From: an uncultured Flavobacteriaceae bacterium
Lineage (GTDB): Bacteria > Bacteroidota > Bacteroidia > Flavobacteriales > Flavobacteriaceae
DNA: 64,000 nucleotides
Reading direction: 5' to 3'
NCBI GenBank assembly: GCA_947501625.1
Contig: CANMWN010000003.1
Span: 248,001-312,000 of the forward strand
Part shown: piece after piece, positions 26,938 to 36,108 of the stretch
Layout: every line of letters starts with the position of its first letter
How positions within the stretch are numbered: the stretch's first letter is position 1
Translations under genes and position numbers: made by a program
The notes under the pieces: generated by a model
Databases searched by the model: none
What the model saw: only the letters and a program-made list of their open reading frames with translations
Told to the model about the DNA's origin: nothing

Positions 26938-28011
26938 ATGTTAAATAGAATAAAAAAAATACTATCGCATAAAACTAAAGTTGATTTAATATTATTGAAG
27001 TTTAAATTTAAATCACTTGACTATTTTGGTTTTGATATCCCAACCAAAAAAAGGAGAATATTTATTTTTTTAGCTGCCGATTATGGAAACCTTGGTGATG
27101 TTGCAATTACCTATGCTCAACATAAATATTTAAGTTCTACTTTTAGTGATTATTTAGTTACCGAAATTCCTATTAGTCAAACATTAAAAGGGTTGGAATA
27201 TGTGAGAAGGACTATAAAAAAAGATGATATTGTTACAACCGTTGGAGGTGGAAATATGGGAGATTTGTATGAGCAGATAGAAAATTTCAGACAATTGGTA
27301 TTTGAATATTTTCCTAATAATAAAATAATATCATTTCCTCAAACCATTGATTTTTCTGAAACTGATAAAGGTCTAAAAGCATTACAAAATGCTCAAAAAA
27401 TATATCAAAAGCACAAACACTTATTACTATTAGCAAGAGAACAAAAAACATTTGATTTTTTTCAAAAACACTTTCCTAAAAACAAATCATTGTTGGTGCC
27501 AGATATAGTAATGTCGCTAAATTTTGTAGAGCCAATTTATGAAAGAAATGGAGCAGTAATCTGTTTAAGAGAAGACAAAGAAAAAAAACTTACCAATCAA
27601 GAGAATGAAGAATTAGTTAATACAATAAAATCTAGTTATTCTGAAACTATATTTAGAGATACTCATATTGGAACTGATTATATGAGTTTGAGATATAGAG
27701 TTAGAGAATTGTTTTCAATTTGGAATACGTTTAAAAAATCAGAATTAGTTGTTACTGATAGATTGCATGGAATGATATTTTGTTATATCACCAATACTCC
27801 GGCAATTGTATTGCTTAATAATAATCATAAAGTTCAATCATCTTATGAATGGATTAAAAGTTCTAAGAATATTCATTTAATACCTGATTATTCCGTTGAC
27901 AGAGTGAAAGAAGTAATAGAATTGATGAAAAAAGATAGTGTTGAGAATAAAAAAGAAGATTTAGTATCTAAATTTTCAGAAATAAAAGAAATAGTACTTA
28001 ACAGTTTATAA
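26938..28011 (+). CDS. Polysaccharide pyruvyl transferase family protein
   Basis: A 357-residue cytoplasmic enzyme of the polysaccharide pyruvyl transferase family. The N-terminal half has FLAADYGNLGDVAITYAQ (residues about 45-62) and VTTVGGGNMGDLY (about 100-112), and the C-terminal half has VVTDRLHGMIFCYI (about 273-286), whose Asp-Arg-Leu-His-Gly is the family hallmark. Such enzymes add pyruvate ketals to sugars, creating negative charge, although some family members have other acceptors. It overlaps nothing and is 1 bp before the next glycosyltransferase gene. Confidence 0.88.
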   Translation: MLNRIKKILSHKTKVDLILLKFKFKSLDYFGFDIPTKKRRIFIFLAADYGNLGDVAITYAQHKYLSSTFSDYLVTEIPISQTLKGLEYVRRTIKKDDIVTTVGGGNMGDLYEQIENFRQLVFEYFPNNKIISFPQTIDFSETDKGLKALQNAQKIYQKHKHLLLLAREQKTFDFFQKHFPKNKSLLVPDIVMSLNFVEPIYERNGAVICLREDKEKKLTNQENEELVNTIKSSYSETIFRDTHIGTDYMSLRYRVRELFSIWNTFKKSELVVTDRLHGMIFCYITNTPAIVLLNNNHKVQSSYEWIKSSKNIHLIPDYSVDRVKEVIELMKKDSVENKKEDLVSKFSEIKEIVLNSL

Positions 28012-28012
28012 G

Positions 28013-28978
28013 ATGTTATTATCTATAGTTATACCTGTTTATAATGTTGAAGAATATATTGAAAAATGTATTCTTAGTTGTGTGAATCAAAATATTGATT
28101 TGACTGCTTATGAAATTATAATTGTTGATGATGGTACACCTGATAATAGTGTTGAAATTTGTGAAAGACTTGCTATTGAATATAAAAATATTAAAATCAT
28201 AAGTCAAACAAACAAAGGATTAAGTGGGGCAAGAAATACAGGATTAAAACATTCTAAGGGAGATTATGTTTGGTTTGTAGATTCAGATGACTGGATTGAA
28301 AATGATTGTTTAAAAGAGATATGTAAAGAAATTAAACAACATAAGTCAGATATTTTTTGGTTAGGTCATGATGTTGTCGCTAATAATAAAGTTATTAGTG
28401 AATTTAAGCCAAAAGAGGTTAAGGAGCCATTGATAGGACAAGAATTTTTTGTAAACCACCTTGATGATAAATTTTACATTTGGAAATTTATTTATAGCCG
28501 TGATTTTTTATTGACTAATGATCTGACTTTTTATGAAGGACTACTTTATGAAGATTTGGAATTTACTCCAAGAGCGTTGTTTTTGGCTAAATCTTGTTTT
28601 AATTTACCTAATATATACTATCATTATTTGATGAGAGAAGGTAGTATTGTTAATAATTTCAAAATAAAAAATGTAGAAGATCGTTTTTTTATTTTCAATA
28701 AGTTATTCGATTTTATGAATTTTAATACTGTAAATAAAGAGTTTTATAACACGCTATATAAATCTATTGTTGATTCAGCCTTTACAACTCTTAGAATTGC
28801 TGCTAAATCTAATTTAAAATTAACTAAAACAATAAAAGATAATATTACGAGTTTGCCAATAGACAGTGTTTTAGGTTTTTCAGAACAATTGCATTTGAGT
28901 TTTATAAAAAAGTTCCCTGATTTTTATATGTTAGTTCTTAGAAGATTGTATAAAATATTGAAATTGCTAAAAAAATAA
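28013..28978 (+). CDS. Glycosyltransferase family 2 (GT-A)
   Basis: A 321-residue GT2 enzyme. It begins LLSIVIPVYNVEEYIEKCI, with EIIIVDDGTPDNSVEI near residues 34-49 and the nucleotide-sugar/metal motif DYVWFVDSDDWIE near 82-95 (the DxD is DSDD). The C-terminal part has no membrane segment. It transfers one sugar to the growing lipid-linked repeat on the cytoplasmic face; donor and linkage are unknown. Confidence 0.9.
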   Translation: MLLSIVIPVYNVEEYIEKCILSCVNQNIDLTAYEIIIVDDGTPDNSVEICERLAIEYKNIKIISQTNKGLSGARNTGLKHSKGDYVWFVDSDDWIENDCLKEICKEIKQHKSDIFWLGHDVVANNKVISEFKPKEVKEPLIGQEFFVNHLDDKFYIWKFIYSRDFLLTNDLTFYEGLLYEDLEFTPRALFLAKSCFNLPNIYYHYLMREGSIVNNFKIKNVEDRFFIFNKLFDFMNFNTVNKEFYNTLYKSIVDSAFTTLRIAAKSNLKLTKTIKDNITSLPIDSVLGFSEQLHLSFIKKFPDFYMLVLRRLYKILKLLKK

Positions 28979-28983
28979 TTGTT

Positions 28984-30084
28984 ATGAAAAGAATATTACA
29001 TATTGTTGGAGGAATGGATAGGGCTGGTGCTGAAACAATGATAATGAACTTGTTCCGAAATATTGATAGAGAGAAATATCAATTCGACTTTGTTTATTTT
29101 AGAAGTTCAAAATGCGATTATGATGATGAAATTTTAGAGTTAGGAGGAAGAATTTTTAAAATTAAAAATACAAAAAATCCTATCATAAGAGCATATAAAT
29201 TAAGGCAGTTAATTAATAAAGAAGCACCTTTTCATGCTGTGCATTGCCATATGCTTTTTAGTAATGCATTCCATATTTTAAGTGCTTATTTTTCTAAAAC
29301 TCCTATGAGAATTTCTCATTCCCATAACACTAGTGATGTAAACAGTAAAACTTTTATTGGTCGTTTATATCAGAAGTTTTCAAAAAAAATAATGGCTAAA
29401 TATTCTACGCATTTTATTGCTTGTGGAGAAAAAGCTGGAGAATTTTTATTTCCTAAAATTGATAACATTAACTATTTACTCAATGCCATTGATGTAAAAT
29501 CTTTTTGTGATAATAGAAAGATTAATAGAAATTATCTGAAAGAAGAGTTTAATTTAGATAGTGATGCAATTATTATTACTCAAATAGGAAGACTTGCTCC
29601 TGTTAAAAATCATAAATTTACTATTGAATTTTCGAAATTTTTGAAAAATAAAAAAGTGAACTTTAAAGTTTTTATTGTCGGTCAAGGAATACTAGAGGAT
29701 GAGTTGAAAAGTTTGGTAAATGAATATGACTTAAAAGAACAAATTAATTTTTTAGGTGTCCGTTCCGATATACCAAATATATTAGCAGCTAGTGATTTAA
29801 TGATTATGCCCTCATTTCATGAAGGGTTTCCTGTTGTGTTAGTCGAATCTCAATCTACTGGTATTCCTTCATTAATTGCCGATACAATTTCACCTGAAGT
29901 TAATTTAGGTTTAAATTTAGTAACTTTTGCAAGTTTGGATGATGATTTTTCAATTTGGGAAGAAAAAATGATGCGTTTGATTGAACAAGATGAAGTTGCT
30001 CCTAATAATATAATTGAGGTGATGACTCAAAAAGGATTTAATATAGTTGAAAGTGCAAAAAAACTAGAAAAAATCTATGGATAA
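28984..30084 (+). CDS. Glycosyltransferase family 4 (GT-B)
   Basis: A 366-residue GT4-type enzyme. The N-terminal Rossmann half has GGMDRAGAETMIMNLF (residues 9-24); the C-terminal half has the donor-binding IIITQIGRLAPVKNHKF (about 196-212) and the EX7E-type motif in MPSFHEGFPVVLVESQSTG (about 278-296). Retaining transfer of a sugar to the repeat unit is expected. Its last 8 bp overlap the next glycosyltransferase gene. Confidence 0.9.
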   Translation: MKRILHIVGGMDRAGAETMIMNLFRNIDREKYQFDFVYFRSSKCDYDDEILELGGRIFKIKNTKNPIIRAYKLRQLINKEAPFHAVHCHMLFSNAFHILSAYFSKTPMRISHSHNTSDVNSKTFIGRLYQKFSKKIMAKYSTHFIACGEKAGEFLFPKIDNINYLLNAIDVKSFCDNRKINRNYLKEEFNLDSDAIIITQIGRLAPVKNHKFTIEFSKFLKNKKVNFKVFIVGQGILEDELKSLVNEYDLKEQINFLGVRSDIPNILAASDLMIMPSFHEGFPVVLVESQSTGIPSLIADTISPEVNLGLNLVTFASLDDDFSIWEEKMMRLIEQDEVAPNNIIEVMTQKGFNIVESAKKLEKIYG

Positions 30085-30955
30085 TATTTTAGAAAAAGAA
30101 TTAGTTTCAATAGGAATCCCTTTCTACAATTCACAAGATTTTCTTTCGGATGCAATAAAATCTGTAATAAAGCAAACATATCAAAATTGGGAACTAATTT
30201 TGATGGATGATGGTAGTGGTGACAATTCTTTGGCAATAGCACGAGCATTTGAAAAAAATGACAAAAGAATAAAAGTAATTAGTGATGGTAAAAATTTAGG
30301 TTTGCCTAATCGATTAAATCAACTTTCAAAGCTGTCTAAAGGGTATTATTATGCAAGAATGGATGCTGATGATATTATGCATCCTGAAAGGATAAGTTCT
30401 CAAGTAAAATATTTGAAGGCTAATCCATCCATTGATTTATTAGGCTCTGGTTTAATTGCAATAGATAATAAAAATATCATTACTGGCTTGAGGAAAGGCT
30501 CTTTTCTTGACAATGTTACTTTGAACATGGTTATGAAAATGACTTGGTGTGTACATCCTACAATTACTGGTAAATTGGAATGGTTTCAGGATAATCCTTA
30601 TGATGAAAATTTAAAGAGAGCGCAAGATTATGAGTTGTGGATAAGAACCGTTGATCATAGCAAATTTGTAAAACTAAAAGAAGCATACTTGTTTTATAGA
30701 GAGGCAAGTACACCTTCATTAACCAAATACTTTCAATCAACTAAATATTCACTAAATACCTTTATGAAAAATAAAAGTAGATTAGGGATTTTAAATGTAT
30801 TAAAGTTAACAATCAATAAGTTACTCAAACTGTTTGTTTATTTTGTATTCTCTATATTTGGGCAAACTAATAAATTAATACAAAGGCGTTCTGTAGAAAT
30901 GGATCCAAAAGATAAAAAACGTTATTCTTCATTAATTGAACAAATTACCTCATAA
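30077..30955 (+). CDS. Glycosyltransferase family 2
   Basis: A 292-residue GT2 protein: VSIGIPFYNSQDFLSDAI at the N-terminus, ELILMDDGSGDNSLAIA near residues 39-55 and ARMDADDIMHPERI near 93-106, where DADD is the metal-binding motif. A hydrophobic segment near 240-262 (LLKLFVYFVFSIFGQ) may associate it with the membrane. It should add a further sugar to the repeat unit. Confidence 0.9.
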   Translation: MDNILEKELVSIGIPFYNSQDFLSDAIKSVIKQTYQNWELILMDDGSGDNSLAIARAFEKNDKRIKVISDGKNLGLPNRLNQLSKLSKGYYYARMDADDIMHPERISSQVKYLKANPSIDLLGSGLIAIDNKNIITGLRKGSFLDNVTLNMVMKMTWCVHPTITGKLEWFQDNPYDENLKRAQDYELWIRTVDHSKFVKLKEAYLFYREASTPSLTKYFQSTKYSLNTFMKNKSRLGILNVLKLTINKLLKLFVYFVFSIFGQTNKLIQRRSVEMDPKDKKRYSSLIEQITS

Positions 30956-30958
30956 ACT

Positions 30959-31948
30959 ATGGCTATAAAAAATGGAACATTTGTAATTTCATTGGATTAC
31001 GAGATTCATTGGGGAGTTTTTGATGCAATGACATTGGATAATTATGGTGAAAATTTAAAAAATGTAGATGTAGTTATAGAAAGGCTTTTGTTGTTGTGTG
31101 AAAAATATGATGTTAAGTTAACTTTTGCAACTGTTGGAATGTTATTTGCAAAAAACAAAGCTGATTTACAAAAATTTAGCCCTAAAAATAAACCTTCTTA
31201 TAATGATAACAATTTAGACCCTTTTCGGTTAATTCATTCGATAGGTGATTCTGAGAATGATGATAAACTTCATTATGCTGTTTCAATGATTAATAAACTT
31301 AAAAATAGTATACATGAAGTAGGAACTCATACCTACAGTCATTATAATTGTTTAGCAAAAGGACAAACTATTGATCAGTTTGAAGAAGACGTAATAGCAG
31401 CAAAGAAAATAGCAAATAATTTAGATATTGATGTTGAAAGTATTGTTTTTCCAAAAAATCAAGTAAATAAACCTTATTTAGATATCTGTGAAAAGCATGG
31501 AATTTTATCATATAGAGGTACTGAGAATAATGGTATTTATAATGGTAGAGGTTTAAAAGGAATAATGAAGAATGTTAAAATGGTTAGATTAAAGAGGTTG
31601 CTTGATGGGTATTTTAATCTTACAGGATATAATACTTATAATGTTGATGAAATAAACAAAAAAAACACAATTATAAATTTGCCTTCAAGTAGGTTTTTAA
31701 GACCATATCTTAAAAATTTAAGTCTATTTGAATTTTTAAAGGTACGTAGGATAAAAAATGCGATGAAACATGCAGCTAAAAATAATGAAATGTTTCATCT
31801 TTGGTGGCATCCACATAATTTTGGGGCTCAAATAGATCAAAATTTTAAAAATTTAGAACGAATTTTTATAGCTTATAAAGAATTAAACCTCAAATACCAA
31901 TTTGAGAGTATAACAATGACAGAATTAACTAAAAAAATAAAAAATTAA
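30959..31948 (+). CDS. Polysaccharide deacetylase (NodB-type) family protein
   Basis: A 329-residue protein with the NodB homology fold. Motif 1 is SLDYEIHWG (residues 10-18), where the Asp is the usual catalytic base; motif 2 is the metal-binding GTHTYSHYN (about 122-130, HxxxH). There is no signal peptide, so it probably acts in the cytoplasm on a nucleotide- or lipid-linked N-acetyl sugar rather than on finished polymer. WWHPHNFG near residue 281 supplies a late conserved His. It is 3 bp after the GT2 gene and directly abuts the formyltransferase gene, suggesting that removal of an acetyl group and addition of a formyl group may be linked. Confidence 0.85.
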   Translation: MAIKNGTFVISLDYEIHWGVFDAMTLDNYGENLKNVDVVIERLLLLCEKYDVKLTFATVGMLFAKNKADLQKFSPKNKPSYNDNNLDPFRLIHSIGDSENDDKLHYAVSMINKLKNSIHEVGTHTYSHYNCLAKGQTIDQFEEDVIAAKKIANNLDIDVESIVFPKNQVNKPYLDICEKHGILSYRGTENNGIYNGRGLKGIMKNVKMVRLKRLLDGYFNLTGYNTYNVDEINKKNTIINLPSSRFLRPYLKNLSLFEFLKVRRIKNAMKHAAKNNEMFHLWWHPHNFGAQIDQNFKNLERIFIAYKELNLKYQFESITMTELTKKIKN

Positions 31949-32713
31949 ATGAAAATATTATTGTTTTGTGGGAAAGGAGATAGTAATGATGTGGTTTATT
32001 CACATTTGAAAAACAACCATAATTTAATTGGTGTTGTAATGGATGGTCCAAGCAACAAAAAGTTTTTTGTCAATAGAAGAATAAAAAAGTTGGGCTGGTT
32101 TAAAGTTGTGTCTCAACTTTTATTTATGAAAGGTATAATACCATTATTGAAAAAAGAATCTCAAAAACGTGCCAATGAACTGTCTAATAGTTATGATTTT
32201 GAAGTGGAACCAGTTGTAAGTTGCGAAAATATTTTAAGAACTTCTTCTATTAATGATGATATAGTAATTGACCATGTCAAGAAAATGAAACCTGATATGA
32301 TTATTGTAAATGGAACTAGAATAATAAAAAAGAAGATTATTGATGGAGTTGGAATTCCTATGGTAAATATGCACGTTGGAATTACACCAAAATACCGAGG
32401 TGTGCATGGAGGTTATTGGGCATTGGCAAATGGAGATAAAGAAAATTGTGGTGTTACTGCACATTTAATAGATCCTGGAATAGATACTGGTGGAGTAATT
32501 TCACAAAGAACTATTGAAATTACTAAGAAAGACAACTATTGTACATACCCTCTATTGCAAGTTATTGAAGGTTTAAAATGTTATGATGATGCAATAGAAC
32601 AGATAAAGAATGATAAGTTAACTATTATAAATAATAATCTAGAAAGTAAACTTTACTATCACCCAACTATTTTTGATTACTTTTATTATAGAATTTTTAG
32701 AGGAGTTAAATAA
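31949..32713 (+). CDS. Formyltransferase family protein (sugar N-formyltransferase candidate)
   Basis: A 254-residue protein carrying the formyltransferase core. NMHVGITPKYRGVHGGYWAL (about residues 131-150) contains the expected Asn and His of the active site, and GVTAHLIDPGIDTGGVISQ (about 160-178) contains the catalytic Asp. This is the fold that uses N10-formyltetrahydrofolate to formylate amino sugars in surface glycans. The tRNA-specific C-terminal domain of Fmt is absent, so methionyl-tRNA formylation is unlikely. A 4-amino sugar made by the DegT-type aminotransferase at 47.3 kb would be a fitting substrate; this is inference. Confidence 0.85.
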   Translation: MKILLFCGKGDSNDVVYSHLKNNHNLIGVVMDGPSNKKFFVNRRIKKLGWFKVVSQLLFMKGIIPLLKKESQKRANELSNSYDFEVEPVVSCENILRTSSINDDIVIDHVKKMKPDMIIVNGTRIIKKKIIDGVGIPMVNMHVGITPKYRGVHGGYWALANGDKENCGVTAHLIDPGIDTGGVISQRTIEITKKDNYCTYPLLQVIEGLKCYDDAIEQIKNDKLTIINNNLESKLYYHPTIFDYFYYRIFRGVK

Positions 32714-32725
32714 ACTTAATTCATA

Positions 32726-33835
32726 ATGAGTGATTTATTGCTAGGTTTTGATTATCGGGATTACCTAAATCTACATAAGATTGTACTTTTTATTTACATT
32801 CTTTTTGGAACACTCATTTTAAAATTATTAATAGGGCAGAAAGAACGTTTTATCAGAAACGATAAAAATATTTTACTTACCTACATAATTTTCTTAATAA
32901 TTTTTGCTGGTACTAGGCACAGGAAAATTGGAGTAGATACAGGAAATTATTATAATTACTTTTATTTGCCAGCCACAAGAGTTGATAATATTTTCGAAAT
33001 ATTTTTGAGATTAGAAACCGATTTTTTGTTTGAGGTAATTCTAGCACTTACAGTTTGGATAAATGATTACACAGCAGTACTATTTCTTATTGCATTGATT
33101 TTGAATATTACTCTTTACATGTTTGTAAGAAAGTTCACCAATTTTGGTAAAGAGGGAAGTAGTTTATTACTCTTTTTAACACTCGCAAGTTCTTTTTCAT
33201 TCTTGAATTTGGAATTGAATATCATGAGAAACGCGCTTGCACTTGGCTTTATCTTATTAGCAATACCTTATGTTTTAGAACAGAGATACAAAAAAGCATT
33301 GATTCTATTGATTGTAGCTCTATTATTCCATCGAACTTCAATCATATTAATATTTGTAATTATAGCTATATTGATAAGTAGAAAAATGCATATCAAATAC
33401 TTTTTAGTATTGTATTTTTTAGCAATTGGAGCTTCGGCAGGAGGATTTGGTTTTCATTCCATTACTTTTTTAGCAGATTTGGGAAGTCAAGATTTGCAAA
33501 ACCTAAGTTTTGGAGGTGAAACAAATTATAATGTTGGATTTAGAATAGATTTTGTGGCCTATAACACATTCTTTTTAGGATTGTTTATGTTGTTTTTAAA
33601 TACCGATAGTGTAAAAAATATTTTTTTATTAAAGTATTATATTCTCACTTCAGTAATTTTCTTTTTCAACTTTTATATACCATTTTCGGATAGATTTGGA
33701 TTGTTTAGTTGGTTAATAATACCATTACTACTTTATAATATTGTAAATGAGACATATCCCAAAAAAAAGGTTTTTATTTCAACTGTTGTTGCGCTTTGCT
33801 TTTTTATATTAAATGATATAATATTGTTCCCTTAA
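32726..33835 (+). CDS. EpsG-type polysaccharide polymerase (Wzy role)
   Basis: A 369-residue membrane protein with about 10 hydrophobic segments. The second loop carries the EpsG-family pattern GTRHRKIGVDTGNYYNYF (residues about 58-75). It is the only Wzy-like candidate in the locus and so the probable polymerase joining repeat units at the periplasmic face. A 74-bp gap follows before the acetyltransferase fusion gene. Confidence 0.85.
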   Translation: MSDLLLGFDYRDYLNLHKIVLFIYILFGTLILKLLIGQKERFIRNDKNILLTYIIFLIIFAGTRHRKIGVDTGNYYNYFYLPATRVDNIFEIFLRLETDFLFEVILALTVWINDYTAVLFLIALILNITLYMFVRKFTNFGKEGSSLLLFLTLASSFSFLNLELNIMRNALALGFILLAIPYVLEQRYKKALILLIVALLFHRTSIILIFVIIAILISRKMHIKYFLVLYFLAIGASAGGFGFHSITFLADLGSQDLQNLSFGGETNYNVGFRIDFVAYNTFFLGLFMLFLNTDSVKNIFLLKYYILTSVIFFFNFYIPFSDRFGLFSWLIIPLLLYNIVNETYPKKKVFISTVVALCFFILNDIILFP

Positions 33836-33909
33836 GCCTTGTACTTGTTGATTATTTCTAAGTTTGAATAATTTTTCGTACACTTGTAACAAAAAAATAA
33901 CCCTACGAT

Positions 33910-36108
33910 ATGAATAAGAAGAAAATTAGACTCTATGGAGCTGGTGGTCATTCTCAAGTAATTCGTGAAATTTTAGAAGACAATGGCTACGAAATTACCG
34001 AAACTTTTGATGACAAACCAGAGGGTAGTCACTATGCTACCAAAAAAATTGCTTCAGGAGCTAGAGATGATATAAATTCCTTTAAGCATGATGGTCCTCC
34101 TGTAATTATTGCAGTTGGAATAAATAAAGATCGTGCTGAAATTGCAAACTTTTTGAAATGTAAATTTGAAACAGCAATTCACAAAGCAACCACTATTGCG
34201 AGTAGTGCTAAAATTGGTGAAGGAACAGTAATTATTGCTGGCGCAATAATAAACCCTAATAGTTATGTTGGTAAACATGTTTTGGTTAACACAGCTGCAA
34301 GTATAGGTCATGATTGTGTGGTAGGAGACTTTGCCCATATTTCACCTAAAGCAGCATTATGCGGTCATGTAGAAGTAGGTGAGGGCTCTCATGTTGGTGT
34401 AGGAGCAGTAGTTATTCCAAAAGTTAAAATTGGAAAATGGTGTACAGTTGGAGCTGGAACTGTGGTTATTAGAGATATACCTGATTATTCTACGGTAGTT
34501 GGTAATCCAGGTAAAATAATTAAAAGAAATTTCCCTGAAGGATATGTTGAAGAAGAAAGAATTTCTAACCTGTTATTTGTTGGTTCAGGAATATCATCTT
34601 CATTTACATTACTCAATTGTTTAGATAAAATTGACAATAGTACTAATACGAATACCGTTAAAATTGATATAATTGATAAAGGTGGAGAATTTATTACAGG
34701 TATTCCTTATGGTTCAAGATCTGGTTTTTCAGTATTGTTGATTACTTCATTACGAGATTTTTTACCTGAACCAGAGTTAGGTAAGTTTATTGATTGGCTG
34801 AATAATAATAAAAAATGGCTTTTAGATAGATTTAAAAAAGAAGGAGGAGTGCTTTCAGAAAAGTGGTTAGAAAAGCATTCTTTAGAAATTAGCAATAATG
34901 ATTGGTATGATATTTTTATCCCTAGAGCTTTTTTTGGTAAATATTTAAGCGAAAAAATTCATAGAAAAATTGAGATTTTACAAATTGAAAATAAAGTAGA
35001 TGTAAAATTTATTGACGGTAATGTTGTTGATATTGAAAAAGAAGATGATACTTTTTCAATCAAATTGGAAGATAAAGAGCGTTTAAAATCGGAAAGAGTT
35101 ATTTTTTCTATTGGCTCAATGCCAATAAATTATTTATGGGGAAATAAAACAGTAGTTGAAAAAGATAACCTGCTTGTTATTAACAACCCATATAAACCAA
35201 ATTTAAAAACTGTTCTTAAAACAATAGAACAATATTCAATTAAAAATAATAACAAACTAAATGTATTGATAGTAGGTACCAATGCTAGCGGTTTGGAATT
35301 ATTATATAAGTTAAATGATGAAAATCAAATAGCAGATAAAATTAGTAATTTTACTTTTTTATCAACTCAAGGGCTTATTCCAAATGCTACTGTTGATGAA
35401 GAAAGAAAAGAAAAGTTTAATCCAAAACATTTGAACGATTTACAAACTGAAACAACATTGTCAGCTGAGCAAATAGCCAATGCAGCTTTTAAAGATTTAG
35501 ATTATGCCGAAGAAATTGATCTAGGTGCTGCATCAACAGTTTCAAAAATATCAAGTGCTTTTGGGACTTTGTTAGGTAAACTAGATAAAAAAGAGTTGAA
35601 AAAATTTGCATGTAAATATGGTAATGATATAGGAAGAAGGCAAAGATGTGCAGGTCAACATTACTTAGAAACTATTGATAGATTAACTGAACAAGGGAGA
35701 TTTAGTCATATTGCCGGAAGGTTTAATGACCTCGTTGAAAAGAATGGAAATTATTATTTAGATTATTTGGACACTAAAACTCAGAAAATATTACAAAAAG
35801 ATGAGCCAATACACTTGGTTATTAATTGTATTGGTAGTATGAATTTTAATAATGAAAATGCTCCAAGCATTATTAAAAATTTAATTGAGAAAGGATATTG
35901 TAAACCAAATGAATCTCAAATAGGATTTGATGTTAATTTTAACTTTGAGGCTATTGATAAACTGCATATTATGGGGCCTTTACTAGCTGGGAATATTATT
36001 GATGATAAGCCTATATGGCATGTAGAGCATTGTGGAAGAATAATTTGGTTATCTAAGTTATTGTCTAACAAAATTTTTGATAAAAACTTAACTTTAGCAT
36101 CTAAATAA
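33910..36108 (+). CDS. Fusion: PglD/NeuD-like acetyltransferase + FAD/NAD(P)-binding domain
   Basis: A 732-residue two-part protein. Residues 1-215 are a complete left-handed beta-helix acetyltransferase of the PglD/NeuD type: LYGAGGHSQVIREIL at the N-terminus, hexapeptide repeats from about residue 95, His134 in SIGHDCVVGD as expected catalytic base, and STVVGNPGKIIKRN closing the helix. Residues 219-732 begin a dinucleotide fold, LLFVGSGISSSFTLLNCL, with IDKGGEFITGIPYGS and a later IFSIGSMPINYLWG, typical of FAD/NAD(P)-binding proteins related to HpnW or lysine/ornithine monooxygenases. There is no frameshift or stop at the joint. The following gene starts on the last base of the stop codon. 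The oxidoreductase's substrate is unknown. Confidence 0.85.
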   Translation: MNKKKIRLYGAGGHSQVIREILEDNGYEITETFDDKPEGSHYATKKIASGARDDINSFKHDGPPVIIAVGINKDRAEIANFLKCKFETAIHKATTIASSAKIGEGTVIIAGAIINPNSYVGKHVLVNTAASIGHDCVVGDFAHISPKAALCGHVEVGEGSHVGVGAVVIPKVKIGKWCTVGAGTVVIRDIPDYSTVVGNPGKIIKRNFPEGYVEEERISNLLFVGSGISSSFTLLNCLDKIDNSTNTNTVKIDIIDKGGEFITGIPYGSRSGFSVLLITSLRDFLPEPELGKFIDWLNNNKKWLLDRFKKEGGVLSEKWLEKHSLEISNNDWYDIFIPRAFFGKYLSEKIHRKIEILQIENKVDVKFIDGNVVDIEKEDDTFSIKLEDKERLKSERVIFSIGSMPINYLWGNKTVVEKDNLLVINNPYKPNLKTVLKTIEQYSIKNNNKLNVLIVGTNASGLELLYKLNDENQIADKISNFTFLSTQGLIPNATVDEERKEKFNPKHLNDLQTETTLSAEQIANAAFKDLDYAEEIDLGAASTVSKISSAFGTLLGKLDKKELKKFACKYGNDIGRRQRCAGQHYLETIDRLTEQGRFSHIAGRFNDLVEKNGNYYLDYLDTKTQKILQKDEPIHLVINCIGSMNFNNENAPSIIKNLIEKGYCKPNESQIGFDVNFNFEAIDKLHIMGPLLAGNIIDDKPIWHVEHCGRIIWLSKLLSNKIFDKNLTLASK

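Noticed and set aside
31949-32713. Methionyl-tRNA formyltransferase (fmt)
   Set aside because: The C-terminal tRNA-binding domain is missing and the gene lies among glycan genes.
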